A stretch of 64,000 nucleotides of DNA from Pseudomonas laurylsulfatiphila (GCF_002934665.1 NZ_NIRS01000008.1:62001-126000); one strand, 5' to 3'; numbered from the stretch's first letter, positions 1-8,670 are shown. Notes: a model not told the origin generated them from the sequence alone. Translations and numbers: made by a program.

Positions 1-590
1 AGTTGCGCGCTGCCCGCGGCCAGATGCTGGTGGGCGCACACCTGGGCAACCTGGAAGTCTGCCGCGCACTGGCGGAAATCGGCGAGAAGGTCACGATGAA
101 CGTGCTGGTGCACACCAAGCACGCCGAACAGTTCAACCGTTTGCTGGGTGAAGCCGGGGCGACCAACTTGCGCCTGATTCAGGTCAGTGAGCTCGACCCG
201 GGGATCATGCTGCAATTGAGCGAGCGCCTGGAGCGTGGCGAGTGGCTGGCGATTGCCGGCGACCGCGTGCCACTGCATGGCGGGCGCAGCGTGACCGTGG
301 ATTTTCTCGGCCATCCGGCCAGATTCCCTCAAGGCCCGTGGCTGTTGGCCGGCCTGCTGAAATGCCCGATCAATCTGCTGCTGTGCCTGAAAAAGCCCGA
401 CGGCGACTATCGACTGACCATTGAACCCTTCGCTGAGGCAATCACCTGGATACGCAGCGACCGCGAACAGGTCATTCATCAGTGGGCGTCCCGCTACGCC
501 GAGCGCCTGAGTCACTATTGCCTCGAAGCGCCCCAACAATGGTTCAACTTTTACCCTTTCTGGAAGACCGATGACGACGCCAACGCTTGA
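1..590 (+). CDS. LpxL/HtrB-like lipid acyltransferase, 5' truncated
   Basis: This is the C-terminal part (about 195 residues) of a lysophospholipid/lipid A acyltransferase-family protein; its start lies before the window. The reading frame is open from base 3. Near the left edge the motif A-H-L-G-N-L-E gives the family's catalytic HX4E pair (His and Glu, 13th and 18th visible residues). The family moves an acyl chain from ACP or CoA to a lipid acceptor at the inner membrane. Its stop overlaps the ammonia-lyase gene by 20 bp, so it belongs to the same operon. In aryl-polyene clusters such a domain is often fused to a glycosyltransferase and is thought to build the lipid anchor of the pigment; whether this one is fused cannot be seen here. 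Confidence 0.75.
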   Translation, partial: LRAARGQMLVGAHLGNLEVCRALAEIGEKVTMNVLVHTKHAEQFNRLLGEAGATNLRLIQVSELDPGIMLQLSERLERGEWLAIAGDRVPLHGGRSVTVDFLGHPARFPQGPWLLAGLLKCPINLLLCLKKPDGDYRLTIEPFAEAITWIRSDREQVIHQWASRYAERLSHYCLEAPQQWFNFYPFWKTDDDANA

Positions 591-2115
591 GCCGGTAACC
601 TTCGGCGAACGCCCTCTGCGCATTGAAGATGTGCTGGCACTGGCCAACCGCAAGGTGCCGGCGCAGTTGCAAAGCGATCCCGCCTACCGCGAGCGCATCG
701 CCAAGGGCGCGCGTTTTCTGGACTCGCTGCTGGACAAGGAAGGCGTGATCTACGGCGTGACCACCGGTTATGGCGACTCCTGCGTGGTCGCGGTGCCGCT
801 GCATCACGTCGAAGCGCTACCGCAGCATCTGTACACCTTCCACGGCTGCGGACTGGGCAAACTGCTCGACGCCCAGGCCACCCGCGCGGTACTGGCGGCG
901 CGTCTGCAGTCGCTGTGCCACGGTGTTTCCGGGGTGCGCGTGGAGCTGCTGGAACGCCTGCAGGCGTTCCTTGAACACGACATCCTGCCGCTGATTCCGG
1001 AGGAAGGTTCGGTCGGCGCCAGCGGTGACCTGACGCCGCTTTCGTACGTTGCCGCCACGCTGTCCGGCGAACGCGAAGTGATGTTCCGCGGCGAACGCCG
1101 GCAGGCTGCCGATGTGCACCGCGAACTCGGCTGGCAGCCGCTGGTGTTGCGTCCGAAAGAAGCCCTGGCACTGATGAACGGTACCGCCGTAATGACCGGC
1201 CTCGCCTGCCTGGCATTCGCCCGTGCTGATTACCTGCTGCAACTGGCCACCCGCATCACCGCGCTGAACGTGGTCGCCCTGCAGGGCAACCCGGAGCACT
1301 TCGACGAGCGCCTGTTCGCCGCCAAGCCACATCCGGGGCAGATGCAGGTCGCCGCGTGGCTGCGCAAGGATCTGGCCATCGACGCACCGACCGCCCCCTT
1401 GCATCGCCTGCAAGACCGCTACTCCCTGCGCTGCGCGCCCCATGTGCTGGGCGTGCTGGCCGACAGCCTGAACTGGCTGCGTTCGTTCATCGAGATTGAA
1501 CTCAACAGCGCCAACGACAACCCGATCATCGACGCCGAAGCCGAGCGCGTGCTGCACGGCGGGCACTTCTACGGCGGGCACATCGCGTTCGCCATGGACA
1601 GCCTGAAAAACCTCGTGGCCAACGTTGCCGACCTGCTGGACCGGCAACTCGCGCTGCTGGTGGACGAGCGCTACAACCATGGCTTGCCGAGCAACTTGTC
1701 CGGCGCCACGGCGGACCGCGCCATGCTCAACCACGGCTTCAAGGCCGTGCAGATCGGCACCAGCGCCTGGACTGCCGAAGCGCTGAAAAACACCATGCCG
1801 GCCAGCGTCTTCTCGCGCTCCACCGAATGCCACAACCAGGACAAAGTCAGCATGGGCACCATCGCCGCCCGTGATGCGATCCGCGTATTGGAACTCACCG
1901 AACAAGTGGCCGCCGCCACGCTGCTGGCGGCCAATCAGGGCGTCTGGCTGCGCGGCCAGGCCGAAGATGCACGCCCACTGCCACCCGCACTGGCCGCCAT
2001 GCACGAAGCCTTGGCCGGGGACTTCCCACCGGTCATCGAAGACCGCGCGCTGGAAGGCGAGTTGCGCCTGTGCCTGCAGCGCATCGCCGAACAACACTGG
2101 AGGCTGCATGCGTAG
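571..2115 (+). CDS. MIO-dependent aromatic amino acid/histidine ammonia-lyase
   Basis: The 514-residue protein belongs to the histidine/phenylalanine/tyrosine ammonia-lyase family, which removes ammonia non-oxidatively to give an alpha,beta-unsaturated acid. The Ala150-Ser151-Gly152 triad that cyclises into the MIO cofactor is present in a G-A-S-G-D motif, and the catalytic Tyr loop Y-G-V-T-T-G is at Tyr61. The substrate-selectivity pair aligns as Phe90-His91, whereas true HutH enzymes normally have Ser-His there. No hut genes are nearby. In this pigment-type operon an aromatic amino acid substrate giving a hydroxycinnamate-like starter is the best inference, but histidine cannot be excluded. 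It overlaps the gene before it by 20 bp and the gene after it by 8 bp. Confidence 0.85.
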   Translation: MTTPTLEPVTFGERPLRIEDVLALANRKVPAQLQSDPAYRERIAKGARFLDSLLDKEGVIYGVTTGYGDSCVVAVPLHHVEALPQHLYTFHGCGLGKLLDAQATRAVLAARLQSLCHGVSGVRVELLERLQAFLEHDILPLIPEEGSVGASGDLTPLSYVAATLSGEREVMFRGERRQAADVHRELGWQPLVLRPKEALALMNGTAVMTGLACLAFARADYLLQLATRITALNVVALQGNPEHFDERLFAAKPHPGQMQVAAWLRKDLAIDAPTAPLHRLQDRYSLRCAPHVLGVLADSLNWLRSFIEIELNSANDNPIIDAEAERVLHGGHFYGGHIAFAMDSLKNLVANVADLLDRQLALLVDERYNHGLPSNLSGATADRAMLNHGFKAVQIGTSAWTAEALKNTMPASVFSRSTECHNQDKVSMGTIAARDAIRVLELTEQVAAATLLAANQGVWLRGQAEDARPLPPALAAMHEALAGDFPPVIEDRALEGELRLCLQRIAEQHWRLHA

Positions 2116-2533
2116 CAAGGGACTTCTGCACACCGACACGGAAATCGTCGTGCCCTTCTTTGACGTCGACAGCATGCACGTGGTCTGGCACGGCCATTAC
2201 GTCAAATACCTCGAAGTCGCCCGCTGCGCGCTGCTGGACACGATCGGCCACAACTACACGGCGATGAACGAATCCGGCTACGCGTGGCCGGTGATCGACC
2301 TGCAATTGCGCTACGTGCGCGGCGCGGTGTTCGGCCAGAAACTCAACGTGCGCGCCAACCTGGTGGAGTGGGAGAACCGCTTGAAGATCAACTACCTGAT
2401 CAGCGATCTGCAAACCGGTGAACGCCTGACCCGGGCCATGACGGTACAGGTCGCCGTCGACCTCGCCAGCCGCGAGATGCAACTGACTTCGCCGAAGGTG
2501 TTCACCGATGCCGTTGAAAGGGCCCTGCCATGA
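2108..2533 (+). CDS. Hotdog-fold acyl-CoA/ACP thioesterase (4-HBT family)
   Basis: The 141-residue protein has the 4-hydroxybenzoyl-CoA thioesterase pattern near the N terminus: a D-V-D segment followed by H-V-V-W-H-G-H-Y-V-K-Y-L-E, where the Asp and the following helix form the active site of the family. The ATG at 2108 was chosen because it overlaps the ammonia-lyase stop by 8 bp and gives the usual length; an upstream extension of the frame would run back through the lyase gene. In aryl-polyene clusters a thioesterase of this size is a standard member and probably releases or edits acyl chains on the carrier protein. Cytoplasmic; its substrate is not known from sequence. Confidence 0.85.
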   Translation: MRSKGLLHTDTEIVVPFFDVDSMHVVWHGHYVKYLEVARCALLDTIGHNYTAMNESGYAWPVIDLQLRYVRGAVFGQKLNVRANLVEWENRLKINYLISDLQTGERLTRAMTVQVAVDLASREMQLTSPKVFTDAVERALP

Positions 2534-3234
2534 TGCTCTGCCAACCCCGCCCCCCTGTAGGAGCGAGCTTGCTCGCGATGGTCGTTAACGATGACACCGG
2601 GCCCCTGACACCCCGCGGCGTTCTCAGGTTTTTCGCGAGCAAGCTCGCTCCTACAGTGTTCTGCGTGCTACTGGGTATTCCCGGACTGGCCCATGCCTTC
2701 GACCTGCAACAACTCAGCGAGCAACTGGCCAAACCCGAGGTGATCCACGGCAACTTCATCCAGGAGAAACACCTGCGCGCCCTGCCCCAGCCGCTGACCA
2801 GTAAGGGCACGTTCGTGCTGGCAAAAAACCACGGCTTGTTGTGGCTGCTGAAAACGCCGTTGCAGCAGGACTATCGCATCACCGCCAAAGGCATTGCCCG
2901 GCGAGACGGCAGTGTTTGGCAAATGCTGCCGGGCAAAAGCGCCGGTGCCGAGCAGAACCGTTTGTTACTCGCCGTGCTGCAAGGCGACAGCAGCGGGCTG
3001 CAACGGGATTTCGAATTGTCCCTGAGCGGCGACGCACAGAACTGGAAGCTCACGCTGGTGCCGCGCTCGATGCTGCTCAAGCAAGTGTTCAACCAGATCA
3101 ACATTACCGGCGCAGCACTGGTGCAAAGCATCGAACTGCTCGAGACCCAGGGCGACAGTACGTTGTTGCGCATGCAGGACAGCACCAGCGCGCAACCGTT
3201 GAGCGACGCGGAGCAACATGACTTTGCCGAGTGA
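2530..3234 (+). CDS. LolA-like outer-membrane lipid/lipoprotein carrier of the APE cluster
   Basis: The mature part (about residues 57-234, starting F-D-L-Q-Q-L) is a LolA-like periplasmic carrier, including the typical early segment in which a lactam-like loop is followed by F-I-Q-E-K. The predicted signal peptidase site is after A-H-A at residue 56. The ATG at 2530 overlaps the thioesterase stop, as everywhere in this operon. Codons from about 9 to 42 are a complete REPIN, so the signal peptide n-region is abnormally long and partly REP-encoded. A GTG at 2656 just after the REPIN is in frame but would leave only 14 residues with no positive charge before the cleavage site. The protein probably works with the MMPL exporter that follows to carry the pigment lipid to the outer membrane. 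Confidence 0.75.
   Translation: MMLCQPRPPVGASLLAMVVNDDTGPLTPRGVLRFFASKLAPTVFCVLLGIPGLAHAFDLQQLSEQLAKPEVIHGNFIQEKHLRALPQPLTSKGTFVLAKNHGLLWLLKTPLQQDYRITAKGIARRDGSVWQMLPGKSAGAEQNRLLLAVLQGDSSGLQRDFELSLSGDAQNWKLTLVPRSMLLKQVFNQINITGAALVQSIELLETQGDSTLLRMQDSTSAQPLSDAEQHDFAE
2555..2656. repeat. REPIN (GAGCGAGCTTGCTCGCGA type) inside the LolA-like gene
   Basis: Two inverted REP copies (about 2555-2581 and 2630-2656) surround a 48-base spacer. The pair lies wholly in the signal-peptide region of the LolA-like gene and keeps its reading frame open. Confidence 0.9.
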
Positions 3235-5557
3235 ACGGTGGTTGCCACGGCTGTTTCTGATCCTGCTGCTGGCAGTGCTGGCGCTCGCGGGTTGGCAATG
3301 GCGTGACGGCGCGCCACTGTCGGCGAACCTGATGGAACTGGTGCCCGGCACGGCGCCCGACGCCCTGGAACTGCGCGCCGAACAACGCATGCAAGAACCG
3401 CTGAACCGCGAAATGCTGGTGCTGGTCGGCCACGCCGATCGCCAGCAAGCCGTGACCATGGCGCAAACCCTCGGCGAGCAATGGCAGGCCAGCGGACTGT
3501 TCGAAAAGGTCCAGTGGACCCTGCAAGCCGACTTGCCGGCGCTGCGCACGCAATTGCTGCAAGGTCGCCTGGCGATGCTCTCGGCGGTGGACCGGCAACT
3601 GCTGATCGAGCACCCCGACACCTTTATCCAGCAACGCGTGCAGGCCTTGTTCGATCCGTTCAACGGTTACAGCCTGGTGCCGAGCCAGGATGACTGGCTG
3701 GGCCTGACCGGGCGTATCCAGAACAGCCAGCCGCAACGCGGTTCGGTGCAACTGGACATCGGCAGTGGCACCCTGGTCGCCGATGCCGATGGCAAAAGCT
3801 GGGTGCTGCTGCGCGCGCGCACCACCGGCAACGCCTTCGACATGAACCTGCCGCTGCAAGTAGCCGACCTGCTCGAGCACAGCCGCGAACAAGCTGCGCA
3901 GCACGATGTGCAACTGCTTGCCGCCAGCGGCTTGCTGTACGCGGCCCACGGGCAACAGCAGGCCGCCCGGGAAATGACCTGGGTCGGTGGCGGTGCCACC
4001 GTCGGGATTCTGTTGCTGCTGCTGTTGGCCTTCCGGCGCTGGCGCGTGTTGCTGGCGTTCGTGCCGGTGCTGGTGGGCATGCTCTTCGGAGCGGTGGCCT
4101 GCGTGGCGTTGTTCGGCCATATGCACGTGATGACGCTGGTACTGGGTTCGAGCCTGATCGGTGTGGCGGTCGACTACCCGCTGCACTACCTGTCCAAAAG
4201 CTGGAGCCTGAAACCCTGGCACAGCTGGCCTGCCCTGCGCCTGACCCTGCCAGGGTTGACCCTGAGCCTGATCACCAGCGGTATCGGCTACCTGGCCCTG
4301 GCCTGGACACCCTTCCCGGCGCTGACCCAGATTGCCGTGTTCTCTGCCGCCGGTTTGCTCGGCGCCTATTTGTCCGCCGTGTGCCTGCTGCCGGCATTGC
4401 TCAAGGGCGTGGAGCTGCGTCCGGCGCAGTGGCCATTGCGCGTTTGCGAGCTTTTGCTGGGCTGTCGTGAAGCACTGCTCAATCAAGTGAAAACGCCAGT
4501 CTTGCTGGCGCTGCTGATCGCCTTTTGCGTGGGTGGGCTGTTGCAGCTGAACAGCAAAAACGACATCCGCCAGTGGATCAGCGCACCACAAAATTTGACC
4601 GACGAAGCCCGGACCATTGCACGGATCACCGGTTATCAACCCACCAGCCAGTTTTTCCTGATACGCGCCGCCAACCAACAGCAACTGCTTGAACGCCAGA
4701 CCGCCCTGAGCGAGCGACTGGATCAATTGATTGGCCTGGAAAAGCTCCAGGGGTATCTGACGCTCAATCAACTGGTCAGCACGCCGAGCGCACAGCAACA
4801 GGTGCGCGAAGCGTTGAACAAACTGCCGGCGTTCTGGCAGCCGTTGCTCGACATCGGTGTACCGGCCGAGGCGCTGCAAGCCGAGCTGACGAAGCTCCAG
4901 GCATTGCCGGCCGTGGACATCGACGCAGCGCTCAGCGGCCCGCTGGCAGAACCCTACCGGCCCCTGTGGCTGGGGCCGACCGAAGACGGCGTGGCGGCGA
5001 TAGTCAGCCTGCAAGGCATCAACAACCCGGCCCTGCTGCGGCTCCAGGGCGAGGACTTACCCGGCGTGACACTGGTGGATCGACTGGGTGAATTGAACAC
5101 TGTCTTCGCCGCCACCCAAATCAGTGCCGCCGAACTGAAACTCGCGTCCTGCGTGCTGATCGTGCTGGTGCTGATCCTGCCGTTCGGCCTCGGCGGTGCG
5201 TTGCGCATCGTGTCACTGCCGCTGCTGGCGGCGTTATGCAGCCTGGCCAGCCTCGGTTGGCTGGGGCAGCCGTTGACCCTATTCAGCCTGTTCGGCCTGC
5301 TGCTGGTGACGGCGATCAGCGTCGATTACGCGATCCTGATGCGCGAACAGGTCGGCGGCGCGGCCGTGAGCCTGTTGGGCACCCTGCTGGCGGCGTTGAC
5401 CACCTGGTTGTCGTTCGGTCTGCTGGCGGTGTCGAGCACCCCGGCGGTGAGCAACTTCGGATTGTCGGTGAGCCTCGGCCTGGTCTTCAGCTTCCTGCTG
5501 GCACCCTGGGCCGGTCGACAGGTGCATGAGTCCACGGCCGCGGAGCGTGCAGTGTGA
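3218..5557 (+). CDS. MMPL/RND-family exporter of the APE cluster
   Basis: The 779-residue protein has the two-fold repeat of RND/MMPL transporters: an N-terminal membrane helix (about residues 8-27), a large periplasmic domain, a bundle of helices from about residue 255 to 395, a second periplasmic domain, and a second bundle from about 645 to the end. The A-V-D-Y-P-L-H and S-V-D-Y-A-I-L segments in the two halves are the paired Asp-Tyr motifs used for proton coupling in this family. It starts inside the end of the LolA-like gene (17-bp overlap). It probably extracts the finished polyene lipid from the inner membrane and hands it to the LolA-like carrier; that role is inferred from context. 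Confidence 0.85.
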   Translation: MTLPSERWLPRLFLILLLAVLALAGWQWRDGAPLSANLMELVPGTAPDALELRAEQRMQEPLNREMLVLVGHADRQQAVTMAQTLGEQWQASGLFEKVQWTLQADLPALRTQLLQGRLAMLSAVDRQLLIEHPDTFIQQRVQALFDPFNGYSLVPSQDDWLGLTGRIQNSQPQRGSVQLDIGSGTLVADADGKSWVLLRARTTGNAFDMNLPLQVADLLEHSREQAAQHDVQLLAASGLLYAAHGQQQAAREMTWVGGGATVGILLLLLLAFRRWRVLLAFVPVLVGMLFGAVACVALFGHMHVMTLVLGSSLIGVAVDYPLHYLSKSWSLKPWHSWPALRLTLPGLTLSLITSGIGYLALAWTPFPALTQIAVFSAAGLLGAYLSAVCLLPALLKGVELRPAQWPLRVCELLLGCREALLNQVKTPVLLALLIAFCVGGLLQLNSKNDIRQWISAPQNLTDEARTIARITGYQPTSQFFLIRAANQQQLLERQTALSERLDQLIGLEKLQGYLTLNQLVSTPSAQQQVREALNKLPAFWQPLLDIGVPAEALQAELTKLQALPAVDIDAALSGPLAEPYRPLWLGPTEDGVAAIVSLQGINNPALLRLQGEDLPGVTLVDRLGELNTVFAATQISAAELKLASCVLIVLVLILPFGLGGALRIVSLPLLAALCSLASLGWLGQPLTLFSLFGLLLVTAISVDYAILMREQVGGAAVSLLGTLLAALTTWLSFGLLAVSSTPAVSNFGLSVSLGLVFSFLLAPWAGRQVHESTAAERAV

Positions 5558-6714
5558 TGGTCGTTCTGTTCTGGGCGATGGCCCTGGCGTTGTTCGCGCT
5601 GGCGACCCGTGTCGGCCGGCATTTCGGCCTGATTCCCATCGTCAGCCAGTTGTTGCTGGCAACCCTCGGTTTGCCGCTGCTGATGTATTTCTGGATCGAG
5701 CCGCAATGGCAATTGAGCGGTGCGCAGCTGGTGTCGCCGGGCTGGCTGAAGAACCTCTACAGCCTGAGCTTTGCCCTGTTGCTGGGCTACATCCTCAGCG
5801 ATGTGATCGACCTGCAACTGGATCGACAGAGCCTGAAAATCGCCCTGCCGAGCTTTTGCATACCGTTTGCCTGTGGCCTGGCCACGGCCGTCTGGCTGTT
5901 GCCGGCGCAACCCTGGATCAGCTCGCTGGCCGTCGGCCTGTTGTTCGCCATCACCGCGATTCCGGTGCTGTACCTGTACCTGCGGCACATCGATTACCCG
6001 CCCGCTGCCACCCGGCGCCTGGTGCAAACCGCGATCCTCATCGACCTCGCCTGCTGGACTGTGTTCGGCCTCGCCCAGGGCAGCCTGCACCTGAGCAGCC
6101 TGTTGCTGCCACTGGCCGGCGCCTGCCTGCCGGTGCTGCTGCGGCTGCTTGGTTTGCGCCAGACGTGGCTCTACAGCCTGTGTTTTTTCGCCCTGCTGGT
6201 CGTCGCCGAGCACTACAAGCTCAATGCGCTGATTTTCGGCATCGGCTATGTGTTGATCATGGCCGCGTTGAAAGCGCCGCTGGTGCTGCCGTTACCGGCC
6301 ATCTGGATGAGCCGTTTGCAGACGTACATCGCCATCCCGTTGATCCTCACGTTCGGCATCGTGCAGATCAACGTGCACAGCGCGATGGACAGCCTCGGCT
6401 GGGTGCAACTGGTCGCCCTGCTGCTGTTGCCGATGCTGAGCAAACTGCTGGGCAACTGGGTCGGCCTCGGCTGGGCCGGGGCCTCGTTCAAGGGCGCCAG
6501 CCGCTGGCGGGAAAGTGTGCTGCTGAACATCCGTGGCTTGAGCGAGATCGTCTTTCTCAACCTGTTGCTGCAACAGCAACTCATCAGCCCGCCGCTGTAC
6601 TTTGCGCTGATGCTGATGGGCCTGATCGCTACACTGCTGCCAGCCCTGACCGGTATGCACCGAATCCCCCTGAAAACCGCTGTCCCGGCAAGGAGCCCTC
6701 ATGCCAACCGTTGA
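5557..6714 (+). CDS. CPA2/Kef-type antiporter-like membrane protein
   Basis: The 385-residue protein consists almost wholly of hydrophobic helices (about 10-12). A segment near residues 130-170 (A-I-T-A-I-P-V-L, then A-I-L-I-D-L-A-C-W) resembles the ion-binding core of Kef/NapA-type cation/proton antiporters, with one Asp where active members usually carry Asp-Asp or Asn-Asp. There is no TrkA-N nucleotide-binding tail. The ATG at 5557 overlaps the exporter stop (TGATG); a GTG one codon earlier is also possible. It sits between the exporter and the flavoenzyme in the same operon. Its role there is unknown: ion balance, export support, or a loss-of-function relative. Confidence 0.6.
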   Translation: MVVLFWAMALALFALATRVGRHFGLIPIVSQLLLATLGLPLLMYFWIEPQWQLSGAQLVSPGWLKNLYSLSFALLLGYILSDVIDLQLDRQSLKIALPSFCIPFACGLATAVWLLPAQPWISSLAVGLLFAITAIPVLYLYLRHIDYPPAATRRLVQTAILIDLACWTVFGLAQGSLHLSSLLLPLAGACLPVLLRLLGLRQTWLYSLCFFALLVVAEHYKLNALIFGIGYVLIMAALKAPLVLPLPAIWMSRLQTYIAIPLILTFGIVQINVHSAMDSLGWVQLVALLLLPMLSKLLGNWVGLGWAGASFKGASRWRESVLLNIRGLSEIVFLNLLLQQQLISPPLYFALMLMGLIATLLPALTGMHRIPLKTAVPARSPHANR

Positions 6715-7948
6715 AATGGAATGCCGCCAGGTCGTGGTCATCGGCGCCGGTCCTTCGGGTGCCATCGCCGCCGCGTTGCTCAAGCGCAAGGGACACGATG
6801 TGCTGGTGATCGAGCGTCAGCATTTTCCACGTTTTTCCATCGGTGAAAGCCTGTTGGCCCATTGCCTGGATTTCGTCGAAGAAGCGGGCATGCTCGACGC
6901 CGTCAACGCGGCCGGCTTCCAGGTGAAAACCGGCGCCGCCTTTGCCTGGGGCGAACGTTACAGCGCGTTCGATTTCGGCGAGACGTTCAGCCACGGCAAA
7001 TCAACGACATTTCAGGTCCAGCGCGCCGATTTCGACAAGCTGCTGGCCGATCAGGCCGCGCTGCAAGGCGTGGAGATCCGCTATGGCGAAACGATCGTCA
7101 GCGTCGACATCGAACCGGAAAAACCACAGCTCGGCGTGCGCCGCGAAGACGGCAGCGAGTACCGCATCGAAGCTGGATTCATGCTCGATGCCAGTGGCTA
7201 CGGCCGCGTGCTGCCGCGCTTGCTCGACCTCGAGGCGCCGTCGAACTTCCCGGTGCGCCGGGCCGTGTTCACCCATGTCGAAGACCGTATCGACCACCCG
7301 GCCTTCGACCGCAGCAAGATCCTCGTGACCACTCATCCGACCCAGCGAGACCTGTGGTTCTGGACCATCCCGTTCAGCAACGGGCGCTGCTCGGTCGGCG
7401 TGGTCGCCGCCGAGGAACGTTTCGCCGGCCGCAGCGATAATCTGGACGAGTGCCTGCGCGGCTTTATCGGCGAGACGCCAAGCCTCGCCAGCGTGTTGAC
7501 CAACGCGCGCTGGGATACCGCAGCCCGAACCATTGGCGGTTACTCGGCCAACGTCAAAACCCTGCACGGTCCGGGCTTCGCGCTGCTGGGCAATGCCGCG
7601 GAATTCCTCGACCCGGTGTTTTCCTCCGGGGTGACCATCGCCATGCGTTCGGCAAGCATGGCGGCCGGGGTGTTGCACCGCCAGCTGCAAGGCGAAGCCG
7701 TCGACTGGCAAACCGAGTTCGCCGAGCCGCTCAAGCGCGGCGTCGACACCTTCCGTTGCTACGTCGAAGGCTGGTACGCCGGGACTTTCCAGGATGTGAT
7801 TTTCCATGAGAGCAGTTCGCCGGAAATTCGCGGAATGATCAGCTCCATCCTTGCAGGCTATGCCTGGGACCCACGCAACCCGTTCGTCAGCGAAGCCCGG
7901 CGCCGGTTGAAGGTGATATCGGAGTTCTGTGCAAGGGATGCGTCATGA
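6701..7948 (+). CDS. FAD-dependent oxidoreductase, flavin-dependent halogenase-like
   Basis: The 415-residue protein binds FAD through G-A-G-P-S-G (residues 15-20) and has the G-E-S motif at 48-50. It also carries two marks of flavin-dependent halogenases: a lysine, Lys76, in V-K-T-G-A-A-F-A-W at the place of the catalytic Lys of phenol/pyrrole halogenases, and the W-x-W-x-I-P motif at Trp219-Pro224. It overlaps the CPA2-like gene by 14 bp and the methyltransferase by 4 bp. A tailoring role on the aryl head group is likely. Halogenation is possible, as in the brominated xanthomonadins, but related aryl-polyene flavoenzymes without shown halogenase activity exist, so the reaction is left open. 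Confidence 0.75.
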   Translation: MPTVEMECRQVVVIGAGPSGAIAAALLKRKGHDVLVIERQHFPRFSIGESLLAHCLDFVEEAGMLDAVNAAGFQVKTGAAFAWGERYSAFDFGETFSHGKSTTFQVQRADFDKLLADQAALQGVEIRYGETIVSVDIEPEKPQLGVRREDGSEYRIEAGFMLDASGYGRVLPRLLDLEAPSNFPVRRAVFTHVEDRIDHPAFDRSKILVTTHPTQRDLWFWTIPFSNGRCSVGVVAAEERFAGRSDNLDECLRGFIGETPSLASVLTNARWDTAARTIGGYSANVKTLHGPGFALLGNAAEFLDPVFSSGVTIAMRSASMAAGVLHRQLQGEAVDWQTEFAEPLKRGVDTFRCYVEGWYAGTFQDVIFHESSSPEIRGMISSILAGYAWDPRNPFVSEARRRLKVISEFCARDAS

Positions 7949-8670
7949 ACCACTTGAGCGACAACTACGTCGAAGAAACCCGTTTCGGTTTGTGGTTCCT
8001 GCGCAGCCGGATCTGGCAACACTATGTGCTGCGGCTGGCGGTCAACGATTTGCGCGGCCTGTTCAGCGAAGCTCCGCCTGCCGACCCGGTACTGCTGGAT
8101 GCCGGCTGTGGTCAGGGCAAGTCATTCGCGCTGCTGCGCCAGGCCTTTGCGCCCGCTCGCCTGATCGGCATCGATGCCGACCCGCAGAGCCTCACCCAGA
8201 GCGCCGAAGAAGCGGTGCGCCAGGGCATGGACGTGGAACTGATCGGCAGCGACTGCGCGAGCCTCAAGCTGGCGGACGCCAGTATCGACCTGCTGTTCTG
8301 TCACCAGACGTTCCATCACCTGGTGCAGCAGGAACAGGCCCTGGCCGAGTTCTACCGCGTGCTCAAGCCGGGCGGTTATCTTCTGTTCGCCGAGTCCACC
8401 GAGGCCTACATTGATACCTGGGTGATCCGCTGGCTGTTCCGCCACCCCATGCACGTGCAGAAAAGCGCAGCGCAGTATCTGCAAATGATCCGACAACAGG
8501 GTTTCGAATTTACCGCGCAAAACGTGTCTTATCCGTACCTGTGGTGGAGTCGCGCCAAAGATTTCGGCCTGCTCGAATACTTGGGTGTGTGCAAGCCAAA
8601 ACCCTTTGGCCAACGGGAAGAAACCTTGGTCAATGTGGTGGCGCGCAAACCTTTTGAAGGAACTGTGTGA
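7945..8670 (+). CDS. SAM-dependent class I methyltransferase
   Basis: The 241-residue protein has the class I methyltransferase SAM motif L-L-D-A-G-C-G-Q-G (Asp52 to Gly58), an acidic residue at the end of the second strand (G-I-D-A-D), and the post-motif L-K-P-G-G-Y-L-L. The ATG at 7945 overlaps the flavoenzyme stop by 4 bp. In aryl-polyene pigments the phenolic head group is often O- or C-methylated, and a methyltransferase in this place fits that step. The acceptor atom cannot be read from the sequence. Confidence 0.8.
   Translation: MNHLSDNYVEETRFGLWFLRSRIWQHYVLRLAVNDLRGLFSEAPPADPVLLDAGCGQGKSFALLRQAFAPARLIGIDADPQSLTQSAEEAVRQGMDVELIGSDCASLKLADASIDLLFCHQTFHHLVQQEQALAEFYRVLKPGGYLLFAESTEAYIDTWVIRWLFRHPMHVQKSAAQYLQMIRQQGFEFTAQNVSYPYLWWSRAKDFGLLEYLGVCKPKPFGQREETLVNVVARKPFEGTV

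Noticed and set aside
3104..5014. Open frame of about 636 codons on the - strand opposite the MMPL exporter
   Set aside because: Gln/Arg/Gly-rich antisense shadow of a strongly supported membrane transporter gene.
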